This document shows, piece by piece, positions 10,313 to 20,911 of a DNA stretch of 64,000 nt. Position 1 is the stretch's first letter. Each line of letters opens with the position of its first letter. Source of the stretch: Stachybotrys elegans (taxonomy: Eukaryota; Ascomycota; Sordariomycetes; Hypocreales; Stachybotryaceae). The stretch covers positions 1,550,001-1,614,000 of the forward strand of contig JAGPNK010000005.1 in assembly GCA_020746835.1 (NCBI GenBank), in the 5' to 3' direction. The notes below the pieces were generated by a model. That model was not told where the DNA came from. It did not search any database and worked only from the letters and a program-made list of their open reading frames with translations. The translations under genes and the position numbers were made by a program.

Positions 10313-11966
10313 ATGGACGGCAATTTACAAGTCACCGACGCCGACTACCTGTCGCCCTCCTTCATCTACAGCAACAACTTCGACTACTCGTCCTTCATGC
10401 AGCCGCTCGAGCAGCCCGCTGATCTCTTCTCACATGGCTACTTTGACTCCTCGGCCGGCAGCCTCTCGGCCGGCTCTAGAGGCCAAGCAAGCTCGCCCTC
10501 GCCTGTCAGCAGCGATACTATCGCTCGTCAGACGTCCAAGAGGCTCGAGAGACGGGGCCACACAAAGAGCCGCCGCGGCTGCTACAACTGTAAGAGGAGA
10601 CGCATCAAGGTACAGTCCCAACTCCGCCCGTCCGCCCGCTCCTCTGAGTGCTCACTTGTGATATGCAGTGCCAAGAGACACGACCGGCTTGCGGCCACTG
10701 CGTCAAGACCGGATTGAAATGCGAGTATCCTTCACTGCCCACCATCACCCACCAAGTAGGTTGCCCTTCTCTCCAATCACGCTGCTGCTCTAGAACAGCT
10801 AGCTAACGACGACACTGGTGTAGCCACATCATCAGATACCTCTGTTCAGCTTGCAAGACATGCGCATGTTCCAGCATTTCCTCACCCAGTGCTATCCCCA
10901 TCACCCACTTAAGCAGGAGGAAATATGGACTCATGAGATTCCAAGCATAGCCCACAATGTACGTTCAAGACCCTGACCTCTCCCGTCCCGCCCCAAGGCT
11001 GACCCGATCATTCTGTCAGCATGATTTTCTTATGCACGCCATCCTTGGCTTCGCCGCATCGGAGCTCGAACCTATAGATTCCAGCATGGCCGTTGCCGCC
11101 ATGAACCACCGTGTCAGGGCCATCAAGGCCATCAAGAAGCGACTGATGGAGGATTCGCACCGCAGCGCCAGCTTTGAGGAATGCAACGCCATGGTCGCCA
11201 CCTGCTACGCGCTGACCTTCCAGTCGGTATCGATGGAGGATGGACTAGCCGAGTACATGACCTTTATCCGCGGCATCGTCATCGTGGGTTTCCAGATGAT
11301 GTTCAAGGGGATGAAGCCGCTCTTCAGCAACATGGTTGGCCAGGAGCAGCACGCCGTCATGGAACCACTGATGGAGAGCTTGCCCCTAATCGAGAAGGGC
11401 TGGGCTGATGCGGCAAAGGAGTCGATTGAGCGCCTGCGGCCTCTGTGCGCCACCCCCGTGGAGACACAATACCAGGAGGCGCTGATGGCGATTGTAGAAC
11501 AGCTCTACATCAGCTCGTTTGAAGGTATGTTGCGCAGCCTCCTCCCCGGCTTCTTGTTTCTTGCTTCTTGTTTCCCGTTTCTCGAAACCCAGTTGCCCAT
11601 ACAGACTGACTGATAATGCACACAGCATACCGAGCCAACTCGAAACAATATGGGTGGTGGATGCTGCTCCCGCACTCCATGTTCCAAGAGTTGATCAACT
11701 TCAGCAACCAGACAATCGTCCTGCTGCACGCGCACTGGATCGCGCTGTCGCAGATCATGGCCTTCATCACGCAGCAAGAGTACGAGGCGCGGGACAAGCA
11801 CCCCAGATGCACACAGGAGCAGGATAGCGTCGACCCGGGCTTCATCCGCTGGCTCAAGAACCTCAACTCGCGCGTCGACTACGAGCACCAGGCGTACAAC
11901 CAGTGGCCCATGTGGGTAGACCAGCAGCTCGACGCCGACATATCCTTCTTTGGCAAGACTCGCTGA
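10313..11966 (+). CDS. Zn2Cys6 transcription factor (UPC2-like type)
   Basis: Join 10313-10609, 10669-10755, 10824-10958, 11020-11524, 11626-11966; 454 aa. The binuclear zinc cluster is at about residues 90-117: C-x2-C-x6-C-x6-C-x2-C-x6-C, starting CYNCKRRRIKC and split by the first intron immediately before its third cysteine. A Ser-rich N-terminal region precedes it. After the cluster come LFSLQDMRMFQHFL and HDFLMHAILGFAASEL, which resemble the start of the fungal-specific regulatory domain of the sterol-uptake-control (UPC2) type. The protein should be a nuclear DNA-binding regulator recognising CGG-type half sites. Targets cannot be read from the sequence; no metabolic cluster surrounds it. 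I chose 10313 over the in-frame ATG at 10217 because the latter starts in a tandem repeat. Family firm, subfamily tentative. Confidence 0.88.
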
Positions 11967-12647
11967 GCCGGGGTGGGATGGCCGTGTCGATTTCAAACAA
12001 GGAGATTTCCGATGACGATGATGCCGAGCCTCGAGTGTACATTTATTGATATTCAATGTTTGGTGGTGATGCCAACTGATCTGGGGCGAAATGGAAATGG
12101 GACGTATTAGGGCGACAAGAGGGATGGGTTTATTTGACTCATGGGCTTCAACCACCGGTCTGGAGGCATGGAAGCGGCCGGTATATATACATATACCTCT
12201 ATGGGCTATCTGACACATGGAAGGGCAAATCAAATCAAGCTCGTGAAGATGGACGAATACGGCTCAATCCACAGTCAGACATGGCGGGTTATCGAGCAAC
12301 TCGGAATCCCACCTCGCATATGGCGATACGCATGGTACGAGACACCTGCAGCGGCTCGGTAGCAGAGGAGAGCAGAATACGAAATACGAAGCCTTGGATT
12401 CGCCGCATCTTGACGTGTTGTGGATACATACCCGCCCGTCTCCTTTCGGACCATGCCTGCAGGGCACACAGATAGAGGCATTTACACGACTTAGCATAGC
12501 TTTCTCTTTTCTCTTTTCTCCTTCGCTTCTTTGTTTTACACCGAAGCTGTACTATATGTAGTAGACGTATTGGCCTGTGAGACCTAACATCGCTAGCTGC
12601 TTATTGTCTGGCCTAATGACCCCATGCTTTTGCTATTTCTTCTTCTT

Positions 12648-12684
<37 letters not shown>

Positions 12685-13295
12685 ATTCCCCCGAATCACC
12701 AAATCCACCGTGCGGCACCAAGCTAGGCGGAGCTTCAAATGTACTTGCGTCTGTAGTTAGTAGTTGGTAGGTGATAGTCTAGGCTCCGCTATGGACCACA
12801 GCGGGGCTTTGCGGCTCGGCTGATTGGACTCGCATTCGTCGTATTGCCCAGGGTCGTGGTGGCTCTGCAGGGCTCTGCAGGGGCAAAGGGGCTACTAAGC
12901 CAGGCCAAAGCTTAAACGATGTACAGAGAGAAAGGCAGCAAAGCCGGGCATCCATCCATCCATCCATGTCCCACGCTGCTGCCCCATAGAGCTGAGCGCC
13001 TCACGTGCCCATGGCGGGCGGTGGCTGTGAACGTGCTATGCCCATCGCCCTAGCAGGATGCAGTCAAGATTACTGGCCGGTGGATGGATTGATTGACGGG
13101 CTGATTGGTATTGGTGGTCAGATCAAGAGTCATGGTGCCGCCATGTAATCTGCCTCGGAGCTGTACATTACATGTCTATCATGCATATATATATATGCCC
13201 AGACAATGGCATCATCAACAGCGGAACGATCATACATTCATCGTACCAACATATAGCATCACCTTCAAGCAAAGTCTCTTCTTCAATCATCCATT
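11967..13295. other. Intergenic region with a CT microsatellite
   Basis: 3' flank of the Zn2Cys6 gene and 5' flank of the 302-aa gene. It holds a (TC)n tract at 12652-12682, a CATC run at about 12950-12965 and an ATATATATAT stretch at about 13185-13195, about 100 bp before the next start codon. No gene seen. Confidence 0.7.
12652..12682 (+). repeat. (TC)n microsatellite
   Basis: About 15 uninterrupted TC units, preceded by a TTC run. It lies about 610 bp upstream of the 302-aa gene. Likely length-polymorphic. Confidence 0.95.
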
Positions 13296-14204
13296 ATGTC
13301 ATTCACTTCATCCCTCCACGGGCGGCATTCATCAACCTCCTCCTCCCCTCCAGCCGTCCACCAAAACAACACAGAGGATATGGAACTCGATGTCCTCACA
13401 CCAGCCACCAGCATCTCCGACTCTCTGCCCGAATACCGATCCACCATAGACTTCCCACCCACGGCCTTCTGCTCCTCCTCCTCCTCCTCCTCCACCGCTG
13501 CCGGCGCCTCCTTCTGCCCCACGCGGACATTCCAGATCGAGACGCCCGGCATCGGCCTCATCCGCCTGCCCGTGCCGCCCCGCGCGGACCCCATCTACGT
13601 CTACTCCCTCACGCCGGGCTCCGACGCACTAGAGCCCGTGTACGTCTCGCTCCGGGACGCGCGCTGCTCCGGCAACAGCATCCTTGCTCGCGCCGATGAC
13701 GCCGAGTGCGCTCCGCTCTGCACCACGACGTACCGCTTCGGCCCGAACCGCCCGCCCCAGATCCGCCTCTACGCTTCCGCCACCGTCGGCGACGAGGAGT
13801 TTGCCGTGCTGTCGCGGGGGATAAGCACGCGCGCGCAGATAATGCGCACGCCGCTGGGCACCTTCACCTGGCGCTTCGCGTCCCGTCACGAGCGGCGCGA
13901 GGAGGCGGCGCATAGCCTGCTCATTATGGAGCGCATCACCACCGTGGCCCTCGAGGGCGGCAAGAAGCGGGAGATTCCGCGTCGCGTCGCTCACCTGATT
14001 CGCAATGACGAGGTTCGTGCCGTAGGCTCCTCCAAGTCGAGCGCCGGCAATGGGGGCCGCCTCGTTATGGACTTGCGTGAGTGGGCGGACACCAAGGGCG
14101 AGGCTGAGCAGATGGAGGTCCTGGTAGTCGCAAGCTGCCTGGTCATGCTCAAGAAGGAGATTGATAGGAGGAGAATGCTGCAGGCCATGGTCATTGCCTC
14201 GTGA
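13296..14204 (+). CDS. Conserved-looking hypothetical protein, 302 aa
   Basis: Single-exon frame of 302 aa starting at an ATG 100 bp after an AT-repeat that could serve as TATA box. The first 75 residues are Ser/Thr/Pro-rich and include a run of eight serines, so they are probably disordered. From about residue 78 the protein looks folded: FQIETPGIGLIRLPV, IYVYSL, TFTWRFASRHER, then a basic segment and a hydrophobic C-terminal helix (MEVLVVASCLVMLKKEIDRR). No signal peptide or membrane anchor is evident. The alternation of short strands ending in a hydrophobic helix recalls a Tubby-C/LURP-like beta barrel, but that is only an impression. I do not know its function. The frame is supported by codon use and by the clean structure of the protein compared with the other frames. 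Confidence 0.75.
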   Translation: MSFTSSLHGRHSSTSSSPPAVHQNNTEDMELDVLTPATSISDSLPEYRSTIDFPPTAFCSSSSSSSTAAGASFCPTRTFQIETPGIGLIRLPVPPRADPIYVYSLTPGSDALEPVYVSLRDARCSGNSILARADDAECAPLCTTTYRFGPNRPPQIRLYASATVGDEEFAVLSRGISTRAQIMRTPLGTFTWRFASRHERREEAAHSLLIMERITTVALEGGKKREIPRRVAHLIRNDEVRAVGSSKSSAGNGGRLVMDLREWADTKGEAEQMEVLVVASCLVMLKKEIDRRRMLQAMVIAS

Positions 14205-14389
14205 TCCACAAAAGCCCATACTCTCCGACTGCTTCAGTCAAGGGTCCAACTTCAACACTCTTTCATCTTTATTATCCGCGTATCTGCCTCTTGCTCCTAC
14301 TCCCTTCTTCTTATTTTCTTCCCTAGCTTTCATGATCCAACGCCTTTCAATTGGAGTCGCCACGCCGGATTGCCAAGGCATGAGGACCG

Positions 14390-16540
14390 CTAATCTTGTG
14401 CCGCAACGGCCGTCTTCTCATTCCGATCCAAGGTCTGAATGTCGACACTGCACCTTTCCTCGCTTGAGCTTCGCCCCCTATCCTTGCCCAGCGCTTCCTC
14501 AAGATCCTTCTTGGTGCACCTGGCCGAGTAGTTCACGCCGCATCCCGCCTTCTCGCCGATGAAGGGGTCATCTCTGCACGACTTGCCCCAGAGCTCCAGC
14601 AGCAACACCCACGCAGTCAACCCAAGTGAGACGGCGATGAGGTCTCTGGATCGAAGGCTGCGGGCCATTGGAAGGAAGAACAGCACCAGGCAGACTGCGA
14701 CACGGTTGGCCAGTCTTGTCGTCTTGCTCCAGCGCAGAGTGGGCGGTCGCTTATGCTCATGGCAAAGGGAGATGACGGTCATGCCGAGGAGAGCGATGGC
14801 AAGTCCGTGACAGTAGAAAAACCGGATGCCGTCCTCGACATGGTCAAGCACCAACAGGCGGTAGTGCGAAGACAGGTTTTCGATATGTGCTGCCGGCACG
14901 TCCGTAGCCAGAACCAGTTTGGATAAACCTGCCGAAGCTACAATGTAGCCCATAATAAATGGCAAATGCACGTACTGCCAGATCACGGCTAGAAAACAGT
15001 TAGCATGAGTCAATAGTTATACAAGAGATCATCAACTTACCCGAGATGGCCGATCGACGAATCGCGTGCAGGTTGATGTTGCTCCCATCAATGTCAAAGT
15101 AAATCCAGTTGAAGATGAAGGCTTGCACAAGACCCAAGATGGCTTTGCCTAGGAAAGCGTTGACATTGTAGCCGCCGTAGCTCTGGAAGATCACACCAAC
15201 AACAGAGTAACCAAAGACAAGGGAGACAAATGCGTTTGTCCGCTCCACTCGGTGCTCAATGTTCATTGCTGGGAAGAATTCGAAGAATTTGTTGAGCCTT
15301 TCGCCAAACCGGGTACCCTGTCCAGCCTGCTGCCCCCAACGATAGAAGACCGTGATGGGCCACTGGCCGCAGATGTCGAGGAACAGAGCAACCCAAACCA
15401 ACCCCAGCCGAGCAGGCATGTTGAGATGAATGCTGCCAATCCAGAGAGCCGAGGGGACGATGATGCTGATGGCCTGAGTGATCATGACGCCGCGGATCAT
15501 TGGCAACAGGAAGCTGGTGGTCACGTAATACACTGCGCTCTTGAGTCGGGCCGCGAGGTAGAAGGCGACGAGCTGTGTGTAGGTGTTGTGGCTCTCGTCC
15601 TCGTAAAAGCTATAGGTCATGTTCGTCGTGAAGCTAGCGACCGTTAGACGATGAAATGAGGACAGGAGAAAGGAACTCGCTCACCCAAGCAGGCAGGCAA
15701 TCTCGAATAGAATCAGGAAGCGCGTCAGGACGTCGTCTGTCTCGAACCAACTCAGAGTCTGGGTGATGTCGGCCCAGATCTTCCATGACATGATGAATGT
15801 AATTGCAAATCGAAGCAGCTCAAAGCCCGTGGGGTCTTCGGCAATGTGCTCGCCGTTGATGTGAATAATGGCAACTGCCCTGCAGTCAGTAGCCGCTCGT
15901 GTCTATGAATGGGGCAATGCCGAGGGGTGGGCTCTGATGGGAACTGCATCTTACCGTAGAGAAGATCAAAGAACAATTCAACAGCCATAATCTCCGTGTG
16001 CTCTGAAGCGCGCCAGAGAAGTCCGCGGTGAAACCATTGCTTGATGACGGGCTTCTTAAACAGCTTGGTGGTCTGGCCGAGCCGCACCATGCTGCCGCCG
16101 GTTTCTGACGAAGCCGCGTCCGACATGGTATCCTGCAGCGTCGGCGTCTTGGAGCCATCTTCGTCATACGTGCGCAGCTTCGCATCGTATCCAAACTTGT
16201 TGAAGCTGGCGTTGAGGCCGGCCGTCAGGTCCTGCAGGCGCTCAAGCTCGGCGGTGACGGAGTCGAGCTGCTTGTGGAGGTCCTCCCACTCGTCAAACGC
16301 GGGTCCGTGACGCTCGCGAAGCTCTGCCTTGCGGCTTTGGTGATGGTCGCGCGAGCGTTCCAGATGGGAGCGGTGCTCGTGAGAGCCGTGAACCACGACC
16401 TCGACCTGTATCTCATTCTGGTTTGCGTATTTCTGACGGATCTTCTCAAGGTCATCGGGTACGGTCACGATGACCTTCTTGCCGTCTGGCAGGAGAATCT
16501 CCTGAGGCCGCCGACGCTTGCTATTGGGAGTCGAGGACAT
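14390..16540 (-). CDS. LtrA-family multi-pass membrane protein with cytoplasmic N-terminal extension
   Basis: Complement join 16540-15955, 15874-15685, 15633-15041, 14988-14390; 655 aa. Residues 1 to about 178 are hydrophilic, basic at the start (SKRRRP), with a probable coiled coil around residues 85-125. From about 180 comes the low temperature requirement A (LtrA) domain, recognisable from VELFFDLLYVAII, followed by about ten hydrophobic segments (for example LSWFETDDVLTRFLILFEIA, WIYFDIDGSNINLH and AVIWQYVHLPFIMGY). A short charged tail ends the protein. The family is widespread in bacteria and fungi and lacks an established biochemical function. It starts at 16540, the first in-frame ATG; the open frame continues upstream only through a GTG. 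It is divergent from the ATP synthase gene, with a shared 529-bp promoter region. Convergent with the 302-aa gene, 185 bp away. Confidence 0.9.
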
Positions 16541-16764
16541 TTTGATGGCAGAAAAAGAACACAAAGGCAGCGACGATGTGCTTCGAAGCCCAAGATCACG
16601 GCGCTCGAGACGCAGAGTAAGCACAGCTCCCACAAAGGAGAGACCGCGCGCAGTCTTAATAATTTCATACCGCCAGGGCGCGGGCTGCACGCCTGTCAGG
16701 ACCCCTTGTTACAACGCTGCGGCCCGTAAAGGGTAGCATGGTGCTGTAACCGTCCATGGGTGTC

Positions 16765-16908
16765 TGATTGGTCTCGGCAGCTGAAATGCACTGTTATATG
16801 CTGGTCGCCAATCGTCCTTCTCCTCGCCCGCTCGCCGGAGCTACCCTCTACAGGGTAGCGATTTGCATCTGCCTTATCTTGGGTGCCCAAGATTATTATT
16901 TTCCCAAT
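16765..16908. promoter_or_regulatory. Three CCAAT boxes in a divergent promoter
   Basis: TGATTGG (CCAATCA on the minus strand) at 16765-16771 and CCAAT at 16808-16812 and 16904-16908, all inside the 529-bp space between the LtrA gene and the ATP synthase epsilon gene. CCAAT boxes are bound by the Hap/CBF complex, which in fungi controls many respiratory genes. That fits the ATP synthase gene, but binding is inferred from the motif only. Confidence 0.5.
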
Positions 16909-17069
16909 CGGGAGTTTCACGTGACTGCCTCGAGCCCAGCTCAGATTGCTGCCTCAGGCCACTTCGGAGCTTGTCGGGGTGGCCATAGTCAATTCTGCCA
17001 AAGACCTTGAATTGGCATCCGCAACAAAAAGCTCAACATTTCCCGTTCAATCCCTCCAACACCGCCAAA

Positions 17070-17487
17070 ATGACTGCTGCGTGGAAAGCCGCTGGCATGA
17101 CGTACGTCAATTGAACCCCGTCCGCACGATACCCGAGCCACCGCCCTCTTGTCGCGTCAATGGGGAGAAGGCCCGGCTCAGCGAAGAATCCGATCTGACC
17201 TGGCAATAGCTACAACCGATACCTGGCCATCGCGGCCCGCACCGTCCGCCGAAGCCTGAAGGAGGAGAAGAGGCTCGTCGCTGAGCGCCGCGGCGAGATG
17301 GAGCTCCGATTCGCCAAGTGGGAGGTACGTTGATACCGCGCGATGCGGGAAGATGAGAGAAAATGGCCGAGGGTCGCGAGAGTTTTTTTTTTCTAACGCT
17401 TGATGCCACCAACAGAACGGCAAGCAGGGCGAGGTCAAGAACCTGGCTGCTTCCAACGCTGCCGCCATGGCCGAGAGCGCTGCTTAG
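17070..17487 (+). CDS. ATP15: Mitochondrial F1Fo-ATP synthase subunit epsilon
   Basis: Join 17070-17101, 17210-17324, 17416-17487; 72 aa, which matches the short length of this subunit. The protein begins MTAAWKAAGMTYNRYLAIAA, with the conserved W-x2-AGMxYxxY start, then a basic helix (RTVRRSLKEEKR) and KWENGKQGE. This small subunit sits in the central stalk of the F1 sector on the matrix side and couples rotation to ATP synthesis. Like its yeast counterpart, it has no long cleavable presequence. Three small exons explain why the gene does not appear as one open frame. Divergent from the LtrA gene, with CCAAT boxes in between. Identification is strong because the whole protein matches the family pattern. 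Confidence 0.93.
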
Positions 17488-18055
17488 ATTTTGCGCGAGA
17501 TGTATCTTCCGGATAGACGACCAGGTACGGAGGACCGACGCCAGGTCCTGGCTGAAAGGGGTTGATGTGAAGGGCGATGCGCGAAGGCCTTGGAGCAACC
17601 AGCTGCATGCGCCCTGTGCCACTGTATCATAATCGATTGCTACAATACATTCTCAGCCTACGACGAATCGATGCTTGTAATGTGAGATGGTCCCGCTCTG
17701 TGGTTTGTTCGCAATTTGAAGTAATATGCCGCCTTGACTGTGTCGTATTGCCAATTTCCATGTCATACTTGTTCGATGTCATCGCATGTTGGTTTAAAAT
17801 GGCGGGCATCTATTTGATTTTTGCCGCAGTTGATGGGATGGATTTTTTTTCTACCATGATTAAATGCCAGGAAGTGTTGGAGGAAACTAGAAGTAGCAGT
17901 GCAACCCCAACCGAACCACCCGCCCTCCTAAACCAACCCCACGCCTCCTGACAATATCATATCCCAAGGCGGATTGTAAACAGAGAGACAAAACAGAAAG
18001 AAGAGGAAGGGAAAAAATCCTGATCAGCAGGTGAACTGGCGTCGACCCTGCCGAT
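17488..18055. other. Intergenic spacer, ATP15 to MAK10
   Basis: 568 bp holding the 3' flank of ATP15 and the promoter of MAK10. AT-rich in the first half. CA/GA-rich just before 18056. No further element recognised. Confidence 0.6.
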
Positions 18056-20658
18056 ATGCCTGATTACGGCATCAACATCTCGGATGGTGAGGTGTTTCGG
18101 CTCTGCATGACGCACATGTCACCCCTTCTAACTTCTCGCGCTCGGCAGAAATCGAGAGACTTTCTCTAGGCCAGGAACCCGACATGGCCTCCGCGCCGCC
18201 TCCGCCACCGCCCGTCAACAGCCGCGGCATTATCGCCGTGGACATTACTGAGCAGTTTGCCCAGGCCTCCAAGGGTATGTAGGGCTTTGATGTTGTTGGC
18301 CAAGGCCTGACTGACGTGCTTTATCGGGTAGCCCTGGCGCCTGGCGAGCTGGTCAAGGATGGGTTCTTTACGCTCTTTGAGTCGGTCGCTGCTATCGAGG
18401 TACGACAGTTGAGAAACAGTATTTGTCTCCCCCTGGGAAAGCATCTCTGACTTTGGTAGATCATGGATCCCAAGATGGACAGCGGCTGCGTGAAACCTGG
18501 TGAGCAGATTGAAGAGCTGTACGATGTGTCACGGCCTCTCCTCCCAGAAGAGGTGCTTGGCATCATAGATCAGCTCATATGCCACGAGGTCAGTTGACTC
18601 AAGCCTTCATTTGAAGTAGCGCTCACACTGTACCAGATGTCATGGCACCTCGGATACCCTCTATCTCAGACCCTCTTTACCAGTGTCTACGTTGAGGCGC
18701 TTTTGATGCCAAACCCGAGAGGTATCAACGAGGCGCGGTTTATCAGAGACGAAAGCAGTCCGATTCACCAGGACCCGATGCTTGAAGTATTCCGAGCATA
18801 CTGTCTAGGCATGATAAAGGCTTGCGGCTACGTGAACCAGCGCATCCGTTCAGAGCATTACTACGAGGTAGAGCTGCCCATCTCATCAACAGCCTCTCAC
18901 TAACCCTTTGCAGGAGGAGGATTTCGTCACAAACACGTATAGCCGTAGTCTTCTGGAACAGCTCCCTACGCAATCGGTGCAGGAGACGATTCTGGCCGCC
19001 GAGGCAATCTTGAAGTCACGTCAAGGTGCTGCAGCGGACCAGATTGTCGATGCACTACTGGCACGGCTGGAGCTTCGGCGCGCCCTGCTGGAAGCCGCAG
19101 AATGCGTTCAGCATATGAAGGAGCCTGGCCAGATGGGCGAGCCTTGGAAGAAGGGGCTCGAGATCTTGCCGCGAATCAAGTCGACCCAAGGGCTAGGCAA
19201 GCCTGTTGACGAAGCCTTTAGCGCCAAGCTGCAAATGAAGCTCGCGAGTACGATGCCGCCCAGGCCTATCGTGAAGATTGGCTTCGACGATGCCTTCGGC
19301 CATCTACAGCGTCTCTTCCAGGATGGCTTTGAAGTCGTCGGTGTGCTCAACTACACAGACTCGCAGTGTCTCCAAGTATGTCTCGCCAGCCACAGCCTCG
19401 CATTATCTCTGCTAAGCATCAACAGTCTTTTGTTACCAATTTCCAAGCAAAGAAGCCACAGCCACTCGTCTACGTGAGGACGTTGCTACAAACCTTTTTG
19501 TTCAACGCCATGGAGATTCTGGGATCTATGAGCATTCGCCAGCTCCTTGATGATGACTTTTCCATCATCGTCCTCCCCGCAAGTCCCTTGTTGGATCGCG
19601 ACAATGACGAGATCGAGGCGGTCGAGGACCCACGATTCACCATATCTGCCCAGATGGAGCTCTTCCGCCAGAGAGCTGCCCAGCCGTTTTTGGATGTTCT
19701 GCGGACCGCTTGCCAGAATAGATCCCGAGTACGCAGGACCCTCTGCCACAGTATTCGCGACTGGGAGAATCTACAGCTCGACGCCGAGGAGATTGACCAA
19801 ATCATCCAAGTCAAGACAAAGGAGCAGCCCATCATCCACAAGTCCTCACTCAACAACACGCCTGTCGAATCATACGCCCTCCCGCTCTCCTCGTGGTCGT
19901 ATCTGTACAAGCTCCGGAAGATGGAGGAAATCGTGCAGCTCGGCTTTGAGCTGGAAGTCTATCAGCAAGATGAGCTCGCTGGCATGTATTGGTATCTCAA
20001 CCATCTTTCCAAGTCGAGGGTCCAGCATGTCGAGAGGATCAAGACATTTGTGGTGCACCGTGCCGAGGAGGCCAAGAAATCTAGAACACGCGACCAGTTT
20101 GTGGAAAAGCAGGTGCAGAGATCGCTGGCCTACACCTGCCTGGCCCTGCTGGACGCGGCGGTGACTTGGGAGCTCTCCGACACGCTCTCTTGCTTGTATA
20201 CGGTGCTGCACCGCTTGAATCTCATCAAGATACCAACCAGGCCCTATAGCAACGATGAGCTGCGGTACGAGGTCCGCATGAAGCCTTTCGGCCCGATCGG
20301 CCTACCAGCCATGCCCACGTTTGAAGAATTCACCATTGGCACCCAACAGCCCGACGCAACATCGGATGAGCTGCTCGACTATGCTGACAGGGCGTTGGCG
20401 GGGGCCAAGAAAGGTTTCGAGACCTTGACCAAGCTCACCGCCGAGGAGTCCTTTTCCGTGGGATCCTACGACAGGTGGCTCGCTGGTGCTAAGAATGGGC
20501 TCAAATCTTGCATCGCCACAGGGATCGCGATCTCAACCGTGCGGAAGGGGTTGCATAAGTCAAGTGAGGGCAACGGCATCAATCTGAAGGTGGAAATTCC
20601 AACTCCGGATAAGACATATCACGACTGGTGGATAATACCGCGTGTAGTAGTTGTCTGA
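18056..20658 (+). CDS. MAK10: NatC N-alpha-acetyltransferase auxiliary subunit (Mak10/NAA35)
   Basis: Join 18056-18086, 18149-18274, 18332-18399, 18460-18588, 18637-18867, 18914-19375, 19426-20658; 759 aa. The hallmark IMDPKMDSG is at about residues 76-84, followed by helical text typical of the Mak10 superfamily (LPEEVLGIIDQLICHEMSWH, SQTLFTSVYVEALL). The second conserved region has RTLCHSIRDWENLQLDAEEID. A proline run (PPPPPP) lies near residue 32. In the NatC complex this large helical subunit scaffolds the catalytic Naa30 and Naa38 on the ribosome, acetylating proteins that start Met-Leu/Ile/Phe/Trp. Length agrees with the family. Six short introns are crowded into the first 1.4 kb while the last exon is 1.2 kb. 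Convergent with the peroxisomal carrier gene, 253 bp away. Confidence 0.93.
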
Positions 20659-20911
20659 AATGATACGTCCTTCTTAAGAGAAACAAAACCGTGTAGTCAA
20701 TCTCCTTCGACTCCGGCACTTGAGCGCTAGATCATCTGAACTTGCGATCTATATGCAGTCATATGTAGAATTCACACAAAAACCAGCCCTCCAGATACCC
20801 CCGAAGAACTCCCCCAGCTTCTCCATTCTTTAACGCACCCATGACAGGATTGTCCATGACGTATTTCATGTATTCATTCATGGATCTTCTTGTTGAGCAA
20901 ACAGTGGCACC

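Noticed and set aside
12745..12775. Similarity to the 3' half of 5S rRNA (TTAGTAGTTGG...TAGGTGA)
   Set aside because: Only about 20 bases match loosely; the 5' half and the flanking stem are absent, so chance is the simpler explanation.
13172..13699. 175-codon open frame in another frame over the 302-aa gene
   Set aside because: Runs through the promoter and is rich in Arg/Pro/Leu/His, typical of a frame-shifted reading of the real gene.
16541..16690. Upstream extension of the LtrA frame
   Set aside because: Depends on a GTG start; the first ATG is at 16540.
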